Shown here one piece after another: positions 57,423 to 64,000 of a stretch of DNA of 64,000 bases. Under the pieces are notes generated by a model. It was given only the letters and a program-made list of their open reading frames with translations. It was not told where the DNA came from and made no database searches. Each line of letters opens with the position of its first letter. Positions within the stretch are counted from its first letter, which is position 1. The translations under genes and the position numbers were made by a program. Source of the stretch: an uncultured Roseobacter sp. (GTDB taxonomy: Bacteria; Pseudomonadota; Alphaproteobacteria; Rhodobacterales; Rhodobacteraceae). The DNA lies in the NCBI RefSeq assembly GCF_947496515.1, contig NZ_CANMDB010000014.1:36885-100884 (forward strand), written 5' to 3'.

Positions 57423-57843
57423 GCGCGGCATCCGGGGAGAAGGCCACCCGCCGCAGGCTGTCCGGTTTAACCACCAACTGTCGCATCTCCTGTTCTGTCG
57501 CCCAGATATGGCGGGTCACGATGTTTTCGGGGTCTTGCCATGTCGGGTCGATCACCGGATTGCCCTCTATCCGGCAGCGAAAGAAGACCTCCACCTGATG
57601 CCATCCGGTGGCCGGGTCGTGAAATTCGTTGATCAGGCAGGGATCGCCCACCGTGATGTCCAGCCCCGTTTCCTCGACCACCTCACGGCGCAGGTTTTCC
57701 GGCAGTGACGCGCCCGTCTCTACGCCGCCACCGGGGGCACAGAGCAGCGGCCTTTTAGGATCCGCCCAGGCATTGACCAGCAGCAGCCGGTCCTCATGAA
57801 CGATCACCGCGCGGGTGGCCAGGCGAACGGGGCGTTTGGGCAT
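57388..57843 (-). CDS. NUDIX hydrolase
   Basis: A 151-residue hydrolase of nucleoside diphosphates linked to another group. The NUDIX box runs from GGGVETGASL through NLRREVVEETGLDI, fitting Gx5Ex7REUxEExGU. The start is at MPKRPVRLATRAVIVHEDRL; further upstream the frame would run into the divergent lipase gene. The exact substrate is unknown. Convergent with the DMT gene (35-base overlap). Confidence 0.87.
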   Translation of the reverse strand: MPKRPVRLATRAVIVHEDRLLLVNAWADPKRPLLCAPGGGVETGASLPENLRREVVEETGLDITVGDPCLINEFHDPATGWHQVEVFFRCRIEGNPVIDPTWQDPENIVTRHIWATEQEMRQLVVKPDSLRRVAFSPDAALSYDPLEQIVR

Positions 57844-57916
57844 CACGGGCGCTTTCCTTGCCGGGCGCGCGACGTAACTCTTTTGACAGCGGCGCTTTGG
57901 CACTATCTCACCGGAT

Positions 57917-58708
57917 ATGAGACGTAGTTTCAAGACAGCGCTGGTCGTATTTGCTCTGACCATGGTGGCAGCCGCCGCACAGGCGCGCTGTGTCGTGCTG
58001 TTACACGGGCTCGCAAGGACGGAGTTTTCCTTCGCGCTGATGGAGGCTGCGCTCAACGCAGAAGACTACACCGTGGTGCGTCCGGGCTACCCCTCGACGC
58101 AAGCACCCATCGCAGAGTTGGTCGCGCGGACGCTGCCACGGGCGATGGCCGCCTGCGGTCCGGAAGGCAAGGTGGATTTCGTGACCCATTCCATGGGCGG
58201 TATCCTGTTGCGTCAGTGGGTTGCCGACAGCCCATCCGACAGGCTTGGCCGCGTGGTCATGCTGGCGCCGCCGAACCAGGGCAGCGAGGTCGTGGATGCC
58301 TTGGACGAAATTGAGGCCTTCGACTGGATCAACGGCCCGGCGGGCGCGCAACTGGGCACCGATCCGCAGGATCTGCCACGCCGCCTGCCACCTGTCACCT
58401 TCGAGCTTGGTGTGATTGCGGGCGATCAGTCGCTGAACCCCTACTTTTCGTCGCTCATACCGGGGCGGGACGATGGCAAAGTGTCAGTCGCGTCCACCCG
58501 TGTTGCTGGAATGAGCGATCACATCGTTCTCCCGGTCACGCATACCTTTATGATGAACAACCCGCGCGTGATTGCGCAGACCGTGTCCTTTCTGACCACC
58601 GGCAAGTTTGACCGCTCGCTCAGCTGGTTTGACGCGATCCTGTCGCAACTTGGCTGTCCCGATGGCAATTGCGTGCCGGGTGTGGGGGCGATGATTGGCG
58701 AACCTTAA
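57917..58708 (+). CDS. secreted alpha/beta-fold lipase or esterase
   Basis: A 263-residue protein with a signal peptide (residues 1-23, cleavage near AAAQA) and an alpha/beta-hydrolase core. [15 protein letters not shown] supplies the oxyanion region, and the nucleophile elbow is [14 protein letters not shown] with Ser near residue 92. The catalytic His is probably in LPVTHTFMM. Two Cys near the end (GCPDGNC) may form a disulfide in the periplasm. Triacylglycerol lipase activity is a family guess. The next gene starts within its last codons. Confidence 0.85.
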   Translation: MRRSFKTALVVFALTMVAAAAQARCVVLLHGLARTEFSFALMEAALNAEDYTVVRPGYPSTQAPIAELVARTLPRAMAACGPEGKVDFVTHSMGGILLRQWVADSPSDRLGRVVMLAPPNQGSEVVDALDEIEAFDWINGPAGAQLGTDPQDLPRRLPPVTFELGVIAGDQSLNPYFSSLIPGRDDGKVSVASTRVAGMSDHIVLPVTHTFMMNNPRVIAQTVSFLTTGKFDRSLSWFDAILSQLGCPDGNCVPGVGAMIGEP

Positions 58709-59837
58709 GTTTCAGGGTGCGCAGGTTCTGACACCTGCGGGGCTGCACGTTTCTGATTTGACGATAGAAGGTCAGTGGATCGCGGACAGCGGTGGCAGAC
58801 CGGTGGATCTCACTGGCTATCTGGTGCTGCCCGGGATCGTGGATCTGCACGGCGACGGGTTCGAGCGGCATCTGGCACCGCGCCGGGGTGCCATGAAACA
58901 GATGGCCGAAGGACTGGTGGCGACAGAGGCAGAACTGGCCGCCAATGGCATCACGACAGCGGTTCTGGCGCAGTTCGTCAGTTGGGAGGGCGGTTTGCGC
59001 GGGCTCGATTTCGCCGATCAGGTCTTTGCGGCGATCCGCGACACGCGGGCCGGGCTGGTCACGGACATCCGCGCCCAGCTTCGGTTCGAGACCCATCAGC
59101 TGGAACTCTATCCTGATCTGCCGCAGCGGGTCGCGGCCTGGGATGTGACCTACGTCGTTTTCAATGACCATCTGCCGCACGATCGCCTCTCAGCGGGTCG
59201 GCAGCCGCCCCGCATGGTGGGACAGGCGCTGAAGGCAGGCCGCAATCCGGAGAAACACTTTGCCCTGATGATGGAGGCCCATGCGCGACGCGATGAGGTG
59301 CCCGGCGCGCTTGACACGCTGTGCGCAGCGCTTGCCGCGCGCGGTATCCGCATGGGTAGCCATGATGACCACACCGCTGAGATCCGGCAGCGCTGGCACG
59401 GGCGCGGGGTCACCGTGGCCGAGTTCCCGGAGACGGAAGAGGCCGCCCACGCCGCGCAGGACATGCGCGATCCGGTCATCCTGGGCGCGCCGAACGTGGT
59501 GCGCGGTGCGTCGCACAAGGGCAACGTCTCGGCCAGAGCACTGGTGGAAAAGGGGCTCTGCGACGCGCTTGCCTCCGATTATCATTATCCCAGCCCGCGA
59601 CGCGCGGCCTTTGCTCTGGCGGAGGGGCCGGGGATGGATCTGGCGCGCGCCTGGCGGCTGGTCTCTGAAGGGCCTGCGCGGGTGCTTGGGTTGACGGATC
59701 GCGGCACGCTGGCACCCGGCCAACGCTGCGATCTCGTGGTGATCGACGTGGCCACGCAGCGTGTGGCGGCAACCATGGTGGCAGGGCAGTTCAGCTATCT
59801 CTCCGGCCCGGTGGCCGAGCGCTTTTTTGCCAGCTGA
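58695..59837 (+). CDS. phnM: PhnM-like amidohydrolase (phosphonate metabolism diphosphatase)
   Basis: A 380-residue amidohydrolase fold protein matching PhnM, which removes pyrophosphate from ribose methylphosphonate triphosphate in the C-P lyase pathway. Metal ligands are in [27 protein letters not shown] and [10 protein letters not shown]; the ending [11 protein letters not shown] is typical. The start is TTG at 58695, overlapping the lipase gene by 14 bases. No other phn gene is in the window, so it may act with genes elsewhere or on another substrate. Confidence 0.88.
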   Translation: MANLKFQGAQVLTPAGLHVSDLTIEGQWIADSGGRPVDLTGYLVLPGIVDLHGDGFERHLAPRRGAMKQMAEGLVATEAELAANGITTAVLAQFVSWEGGLRGLDFADQVFAAIRDTRAGLVTDIRAQLRFETHQLELYPDLPQRVAAWDVTYVVFNDHLPHDRLSAGRQPPRMVGQALKAGRNPEKHFALMMEAHARRDEVPGALDTLCAALAARGIRMGSHDDHTAEIRQRWHGRGVTVAEFPETEEAAHAAQDMRDPVILGAPNVVRGASHKGNVSARALVEKGLCDALASDYHYPSPRRAAFALAEGPGMDLARAWRLVSEGPARVLGLTDRGTLAPGQRCDLVVIDVATQRVAATMVAGQFSYLSGPVAERFFAS

Positions 59838-59849
59838 GACCGCGCGGAC

Positions 59850-60917
59850 CTAGCCGGTGATCCGGTTGACGTGCCCCATCTTGCGACCCGGTTTTGTCTC
59901 TGCCTTGCCGTAGAGATGCACCGCTGTGCGCGGCTCTGCTGCCAGCTCGGGCACGCGCTCCATATCCGCCCCGATCAGGTTCTCCATGGTCACATCCGCG
60001 TGGCGCATCCCGTCCCCCAGCGGCCAACCGGCAATTGCGCGGATATGTTGTTCGAACTGATCCACGGTGCAGCCGTTCTGGGTCCAGTGGCCTGAGTTAT
60101 GCACACGGGGGGCGATCTCATTCACCACTAGGCCCTGAGGCGTCACGAAAAGCTCCACCCCCAGCACCCCGACGTAGTCAAGCGCGTTCAGGATCTTGGC
60201 AGCGATCAGTACCGCGTCAGTGCGTTGGGCGGGGCTAAGCCGTGCGGGTACCGTAGTGGTGTGCAGGATGCCGTCGCGGTGCACATTCTCGCCCGGGTCA
60301 AAGGCGGCCACATCACCGGCCGGGCCCCGCGCCGCGATCACGGAGATCTCGTGGCTGAAGGGCACCATACCCTCGAGGATGGCCGGTTGCCCGCCAATCT
60401 CCGCCCCGGCGGCCGCCAGCGCGTCTGCATCTGCGATGCGGATCTGGCCTTTGCCATCATAGCCGAAGCGTCGGGTTTTCAGGATCGCTGGCAGGCCCGT
60501 GTGCTCGGCTGATGCCTTGAGCGCATCCGCATCCGGCACATCGGCGAAAGGGGCCGTGGTCAGGCCGAGGTCGCGCAGAAAGGTCTTTTCGGTCAACCGG
60601 TCCTGGCTGACGCGCAAGGCCTCTCTCCCGGGGCGGATCGGCACGAGGCGCTCGATCACGTCGAGCGCACCGGTGGGAATATTTTCGAACTCGTAGCTCA
60701 CCACATCAACGCTGCGGGCAAACTCGGTCAGCGCGGCGATGTCCTCATAGGGTGCAGTTGTCAGGCGGTCCGCCACATGCCCCGCGGGCGGGGCAGCCCC
60801 GGGCTCGAAGATATGCGTGCGAAAGCCCAGCCGCGCCGCTGCGACCGACAGCATCCGCCCCAGTTGCCCGCCGCCCAGAATGCCGATGACCGCACCGGTG
60901 GCCAGCGGATCAGTCAT
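59850..60917 (-). CDS. purK: 5-(carboxyamino)imidazole ribonucleotide synthase PurK
   Basis: A 355-residue ATP-grasp enzyme that carboxylates aminoimidazole ribonucleotide with bicarbonate in purine synthesis. [20 protein letters not shown] at the start, [14 protein letters not shown] in the ATP-grasp part and [16 protein letters not shown] for metal binding are all present. Its ATG at 60917 lies 8 bases inside purE, so purE-purK form a coupled pair. Convergent with the phnM-like gene. Confidence 0.95.
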   Translation of the reverse strand: MTDPLATGAVIGILGGGQLGRMLSVAAARLGFRTHIFEPGAAPPAGHVADRLTTAPYEDIAALTEFARSVDVVSYEFENIPTGALDVIERLVPIRPGREALRVSQDRLTEKTFLRDLGLTTAPFADVPDADALKASAEHTGLPAILKTRRFGYDGKGQIRIADADALAAAGAEIGGQPAILEGMVPFSHEISVIAARGPAGDVAAFDPGENVHRDGILHTTTVPARLSPAQRTDAVLIAAKILNALDYVGVLGVELFVTPQGLVVNEIAPRVHNSGHWTQNGCTVDQFEQHIRAIAGWPLGDGMRHADVTMENLIGADMERVPELAAEPRTAVHLYGKAETKPGRKMGHVNRITG

Positions 60918-61398
60918 CCGTCGGGGCCTCCGGGATCGAGGCGGAGAGGGCCGCGCGCCAGTTCTCCAGCCGTTCGGCCAGGGCCGCATCCTGCAGGGCC
61001 AGGATCCCGGCGGCCATCAGCCCTGCATTGGCCGCCCCTGCCGCCCCGATTGCCATGGTTGCGACCGGATAACCGCGCGGCATCTGCACGATGGAATAGA
61101 GCGAATCAAGACCGGACAAGGCTTTGGTCTGAACCGGTACGCCAATCACCGGCACCCGCGTTTTGGAGGCCATCATGCCGGGCAAATGCGCGGCACCGCC
61201 CGCACCGGCAATGATCACCTGTAATCCGTTGTCCACTGCATCCCGCCCGTAGTCCCAGAGCCGGTCGGGCGTGCGGTGTGCCGAGACGATGCGCGTCTCG
61301 TAAGCCACCCCCAGAGTATCCAGCAGGTCTGCGGCCTCGCGCAGCGTGGGCCAGTCTGACTGGCTGCCCATGATGATGCCCACGGCAGGTCTGGTCAT
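60910..61398 (-). CDS. purE: N5-carboxyaminoimidazole ribonucleotide mutase PurE
   Basis: A 162-residue class I PurE, which moves the carboxyl group made by PurK to the ring carbon. The motif [13 protein letters not shown] at the N-terminus, [12 protein letters not shown] with the catalytic His, and [16 protein letters not shown] are conserved, and [15 protein letters not shown] follows. First gene of the purE-purK pair. Confidence 0.96.
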   Translation of the reverse strand: MTRPAVGIIMGSQSDWPTLREAADLLDTLGVAYETRIVSAHRTPDRLWDYGRDAVDNGLQVIIAGAGGAAHLPGMMASKTRVPVIGVPVQTKALSGLDSLYSIVQMPRGYPVATMAIGAAGAANAGLMAAGILALQDAALAERLENWRAALSASIPEAPTDD

Positions 61399-61482
61399 GA
61401 TGTGAAAAAGCCCCTCGGGTCCAACAGATGAGAGCGGACTATAGCCAAACCGGGACCCGAGGCAATGCGGTGCCGTTCAGGG

Positions 61483-61707
61483 TCAGGCGATGATATCTGG
61501 GGTCAGCCTGTCCTCGATCTGGGCGATCACATCCTTGAGCCGCAGCTTGCGTTTTTTCAGCCGCTGCAGGGTCAGCTGATCCCCGTGCCGTCGTTCGGCC
61601 AGCGCCTGAATGGCTTCGTCCAGATCGCGATGCTCCCGCCGGAACACCTCAAGCTCGACGCGCAGCACGTCGTCGGTTTTCATCGACAAGTCTGTTGGTG
61701 CGTTCAT
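61483..61707 (-). CDS. YdcH family (DUF465) protein
   Basis: A 74-residue protein with two helices and the DUF465 pattern: FRREHRDLDEAIQALAER and LQRLKKRKLRLKDVIAQIED. It is the second member of the family in this window (the other is at 15213-15377). Function unknown. The ATG at 61683 is an alternative start. It is divergent from the Hsp20 gene and follows purE by 84 bases on the same strand. Confidence 0.85.
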   Translation of the reverse strand: MNAPTDLSMKTDDVLRVELEVFRREHRDLDEAIQALAERRHGDQLTLQRLKKRKLRLKDVIAQIEDRLTPDIIA

Positions 61708-61771
61708 GATCCGTGATTCCGTCCGTCCCGTCGTCTTATAACATAGGTGTTCACCAACCTACCGCCTAGCC

Positions 61772-61800
61772 CTTGTGTCCAAACGAGGTGGCCCCCATAT
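61772..61800 (+). promoter_or_regulatory. sigma-32-type heat-shock promoter for the Hsp20 gene
   Basis: CTTGTG (61772-61777) and CCCCATAT (61793-61800) are separated by 15 bases. This matches the heat-shock sigma-32 pattern CTTGAA-N13/17-CCCCATnT, with a preceding CC as in the extended -35. It lies 64 bases before the Hsp20 ATG. Confidence 0.7.
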
Positions 61801-61864
61801 TTACAGCAGGTCGCCTTAACGGGACCTGAATTTGACTGTCGCTTGACTGATGAGGACGTGTCGC

Positions 61865-62278
61865 ATGACGAAAATGACCCTGGGATCATATCCCCATATG
61901 CTGGGCTTTGAGCAGCTCGAAAGGCTGCTGGAGCGGACTGCCAAATCTGGCAATGAGGGCTATCCGCCCTTCAATATCGAACAAACCTCGGATTTTTCTT
62001 ACCGGATTACCTTGGCCGTGGCCGGTTTCAGCGAGGCAGGCCTGTCAATCACGGTGGAGGACCGCCAGCTGGTGATCCGGGGCCGTCAGTCTGACGACAC
62101 GGAAGGGCGCGTTTACCTGCACCGTGGGATCGCCGCGCGCCAGTTCCAGCGCAGTTTTGTTCTGGCCGATGGTGTCGACGTTGGTGAGGCGATCATGGAA
62201 AACGGTCTGCTGCACGTGGACCTGACCCGCGCCAAACCACAAACCGTTGTTCAAAAGATCAACATCAGGAAAGGGTAA
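61865..62278 (+). CDS. Hsp20 family small heat-shock protein
   Basis: A 137-residue alpha-crystallin-type chaperone of the IbpA-like class. The N-terminus has SYPHMLGFEQLERLLERTAK, the core begins YPPFNIEQTSDFSYRITLAV, and VEDRQLVIRGR plus MENGLLHVDL complete the crystallin domain. The C-terminal IxI-type ending may be KINIRKG. The start is the ATG at 61865 after GAGGA. The DUF1150 gene follows 4 bases downstream, so both should be induced by heat via the promoter above. Confidence 0.93.
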   Translation: MTKMTLGSYPHMLGFEQLERLLERTAKSGNEGYPPFNIEQTSDFSYRITLAVAGFSEAGLSITVEDRQLVIRGRQSDDTEGRVYLHRGIAARQFQRSFVLADGVDVGEAIMENGLLHVDLTRAKPQTVVQKINIRKG

Positions 62279-62282
62279 GCCT

Positions 62283-62507
62283 ATGACTGGAGAGACCCAA
62301 ACCATACCGGCCGACACCCGCATCGTCTATGTGAAGGCCATCGACGTCACCGATCTGCCGCAGGACGTGCGTGAGCAGGCGGGCGATCTGGATCAGCTTT
62401 ATGCAGTGCATGACAGCGACGGGCAGCAGCTCGCGCTGGTCGCGGACCGGGGGTTGGCCTTCCGTCTGGCCCGCCAGAACGACTATGCGCCGGTGCCCGT
62501 GCACTGA
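62283..62507 (+). CDS. DUF1150 family protein
   Basis: A 74-residue protein of unknown function. RIVYVKAIDVTDLPQDVREQ and LYAVHDSDGQQLALVADRGL with FRLARQNDYAPVPVH at the end match DUF1150, found in alphaproteobacteria next to small heat-shock genes. AGGAAAGGG lies 7 bases before the ATG. Its terminator is at 62552. Confidence 0.88.
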   Translation: MTGETQTIPADTRIVYVKAIDVTDLPQDVREQAGDLDQLYAVHDSDGQQLALVADRGLAFRLARQNDYAPVPVH

Positions 62508-62551
62508 ACGGATGCATTGACGTGACCTGACCTGCATGATCACCCTGGGAG

Positions 62552-62576
62552 GGCCGCAGAGCGCTGCGGCCTTTTT
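62552..62576 (+). terminator. hsp20-DUF1150 terminator
   Basis: An 8-bp stem GGCCGCAG / CTGCGGCC with a 4-base loop is followed by five T residues. It ends the heat-shock pair and lies just before the PhzF-like gene. Confidence 0.92.
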
Positions 62577-62590
62577 CATTGGGAGCCTGC

Positions 62591-63472
62591 ATGACCTTTG
62601 ATTTCGACTGGGTGGATGCGTTCACGGACGTCATCTTTGGCGGCAATGGCTGTGCCGTCGTGCACGCTGCAGCGGATGTCCCGGCCAAAGTTTCGATGGC
62701 CTATGTGCGCGAGACGTCTTTGGTCGAATGTACCTTCACCGGCCCGTCGGAGGTGGCCGATGTCCGGGTCCGCTATTACCTCGCAAGCCGTGAGATCCCC
62801 TTTGCCGGTCATCCCACCGTTGCGACGGTGCTGGCCATGCGGGCCCGAGGGCTGATCTCCGACGGTCCGCTGCGGCTGGAGACAGGGGCAGGGGTCATCC
62901 CTGTGGAGGTGACGGGTGACACGGTCACCATGACCCAGATGGCCCCGGCATTTGGGCCAGTGGTTCCCAAGGATCTGGTGGCCCGGGTTGGCGGTATCGA
63001 CGCCGAGGCGATCATCGCCCCGCCGCAGATCGTCTCCACCGGATTACCGTTCTGCATCACCGTGCTGAAGGATCGCGCCACGCTGGACGCCCTGTGTCTT
63101 GATCCCGGGGCGCTTGCTGACCTGGGGGCTCATCTGGGCAGCTCCGGCACCGACGTGATGGAGCCCTTTTGGGTCACGCTGGAGGGTGCCACACCGCAGG
63201 GCGATACCTACAGCCGCCTTCTGCTGGCGCCGCCGAGCCCGGCGGAGGATGCCTTCACCGGTTCCGCGACCGGCGCGATGGCCGCCTGTCTTTGGTCGTC
63301 CGGGCTGATCGACCGCCCCGATTTCGTGGCGGAGCAGGGCCACGGCATGGGCCGCCCGGGTCAGGCGCAGGTCCGTGTTCTGGGTCCGCGGGACGCGATC
63401 ACCGGCGTTGAGGTTGCGGGCAAAGGCGTGGTGGTGATGTCAGGGCAGCTCACTCTTCCGCACACTGCCTGA
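62591..63472 (+). CDS. PhzF family isomerase-like protein
   Basis: A 293-residue protein with the two-lobed PhzF/diaminopimelate epimerase-like fold. VDAFTDVIFGGNGCAVV at the start and SREIPFAGHPTVATVLAM in the first lobe fit the family; the catalytic Glu is probably in RETSLVE. The second lobe has DAFTGSATGAMAACLW. PhzF itself acts in phenazine synthesis, but no other phz gene is here, so the substrate is unknown. The start at MTFDFDWVDAF is just past a terminator, so it has its own short promoter region. Confidence 0.85.
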   Translation: MTFDFDWVDAFTDVIFGGNGCAVVHAAADVPAKVSMAYVRETSLVECTFTGPSEVADVRVRYYLASREIPFAGHPTVATVLAMRARGLISDGPLRLETGAGVIPVEVTGDTVTMTQMAPAFGPVVPKDLVARVGGIDAEAIIAPPQIVSTGLPFCITVLKDRATLDALCLDPGALADLGAHLGSSGTDVMEPFWVTLEGATPQGDTYSRLLLAPPSPAEDAFTGSATGAMAACLWSSGLIDRPDFVAEQGHGMGRPGQAQVRVLGPRDAITGVEVAGKGVVVMSGQLTLPHTA

Positions 63473-63478
63473 CACGAA

Positions 63479-63504
63479 CGGCCGCCCGGTGATCTGGGCG
63501 GCCG
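63479..63504. terminator. probable terminator between convergent genes
   Basis: A perfect 9-bp stem CGGCCGCCC / GGGCGGCCG with an 8-base loop lies between two convergent genes. A T-run is weak on both sides, so termination efficiency is uncertain. Confidence 0.55.
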
Positions 63505-63535
63505 CGGTCGTTTGTCTGTGGGTCGGGACCCGCCC

Positions 63536-64000
63536 TCACCCGCTGATGAGGCCCATGCTTTCGAGTTTGAGGAGGACTTGATGCGCGCAGCTGTCGACGT
63601 CGACGTTTTCGGTCTCAACCTGGAGTTCGGGGTTTTGGGGCACGTCGTAGGGGTCGGAGATGCCGGTGAATTCCTTGATTTTGCCCTCGCGCGCCAGCTT
63701 GTAGAGCCCCTTGCGGTCGCGGCGCTCGCATTCCTCGATGGAGGTCGCCACATGCACCTCGACAAAGGCACCGAAGGCCTCCACATCCTCGCGCACGGCC
63801 CGTCGGGTGGTGGCATAAGGCGCGATGGGTGCGCAGATCGCGATGCCGCCGTTCTTGGTGATCTCACTGGCCACATAGCCGATGCGGCGGATGTTGAGAT
63901 CGCGGTGCTCCTTGGAGAACCCGAGCTCGCTTGAGAGGTTTTTCCGCACGATATCGCCATCCAGCAGTGTCACCGGACGCCCGCCCATCTCCATTAGTTT
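63536..64000 (-). CDS. cysC: adenylyl-sulfate kinase, C-terminal part of a probable Sat/CysC bifunctional enzyme (partial)
   Basis: The frame is open to the right edge of the window, so the N-terminal part is missing. The visible 154 residues start KLMEMGGRPVTLLDGD, where Asp-Gly-Asp binds ATP-Mg in APS kinase. NLSSELGFSKEHRDLNIRRI and KGLYKLAREGKIKEFTGISD are conserved kinase blocks. APS kinase makes PAPS from APS. In this bacterial group the kinase is commonly the C-terminal half of a sulfate adenylyltransferase-kinase, and KLMEMGGRPVTLL fits that form; the fused half cannot be seen here. Confidence 0.9.
   Translation of the reverse strand, partial: KLMEMGGRPVTLLDGDIVRKNLSSELGFSKEHRDLNIRRIGYVASEITKNGGIAICAPIAPYATTRRAVREDVEAFGAFVEVHVATSIEECERRDRKGLYKLAREGKIKEFTGISDPYDVPQNPELQVETENVDVDSCAHQVLLKLESMGLISG

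Overview
This window looks like core chromosome from a Roseobacter-group alphaproteobacterium (Rhodobacteraceae). That placement is inferred from gene content and G+C-rich coding, not from a database search. Pointers are the tiny aa3 oxidase subunit IV, a stand-alone F1 operon atpHAGDC without the Fo genes, a zinc-free S4 protein, DUF2125 and DUF1150 proteins, a Sat/CysC-type sulfate activation enzyme, family II pyrophosphatase, and hisC next to a prephenate dehydrogenase gene. Coding is dense on both strands, with many 4-bp ATGA or GTGA start/stop overlaps. I found no rRNA, convincing tRNA, CRISPR array or intact mobile element.

Layout. 0-8 kb: cytochrome oxidase subunit IV, a lipoprotein, azlCD, then a coupled molybdenum-cofactor block (fdhD-mobA-mobB-moeA fusion), a membrane protein and greA. 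8-16 kb: soxR with a divergent VOC gene and a clear SoxR box, ETF-ubiquinone oxidoreductase, a TPR protein, isoprenoid genes (ispE, polyprenyl synthase), trmN6. 15-20 kb: a DMT exporter/LysR pair, phaB and phaA for polyhydroxybutyrate, an EAL protein. 20-26 kb: tag, rpsD, hisC-tyrC-extensin, DUF2125, chaC. 26.6-29.7 kb: a two-gene MotA/MotB-like proton-channel module with a very long coiled coil. 29.7-30.5 kb: a scar with a dead IS30-type transposase tail. 30.5-34.6 kb: clpA, gloB, a methyltransferase. 34.9-39.8 kb: atpHAGDC. 40-48.6 kb: prs, an isomerase/hydrolase pair, ltaE, a cysteine-cluster protein, ribF, a MaoC hydratase, a HAD phosphatase, ppaC, a DUF2161 nuclease-like protein. 48.6-50.8 kb: CIRCE-controlled groESL.

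50.8-56.6 kb is the most accessory-looking part: two histidine kinases and two single-domain response regulators lie between two stretches of 0.8-0.9 kb with no recognisable gene. 56.6-64 kb returns to housekeeping: a DMT exporter, NUDIX, lipase, phnM-like amidohydrolase, purEK, a YdcH protein, an Hsp20 gene with a sigma-32-like promoter, DUF1150, a PhzF-like protein and the C-terminal part of the sulfate activation enzyme, cut by the window edge.

Best candidates for something undescribed are the orphan MotA/MotB-like motor module (26664-29671), the RNase H-like/MoeA fusion (4045-6117) and the two-component island (51757-55730). Regulation visible in the sequence includes a SoxR operator inside a 19-bp spacer, CIRCE, a sigma-32-type promoter, a possible FNR-type box before atpH and several factor-independent terminators.
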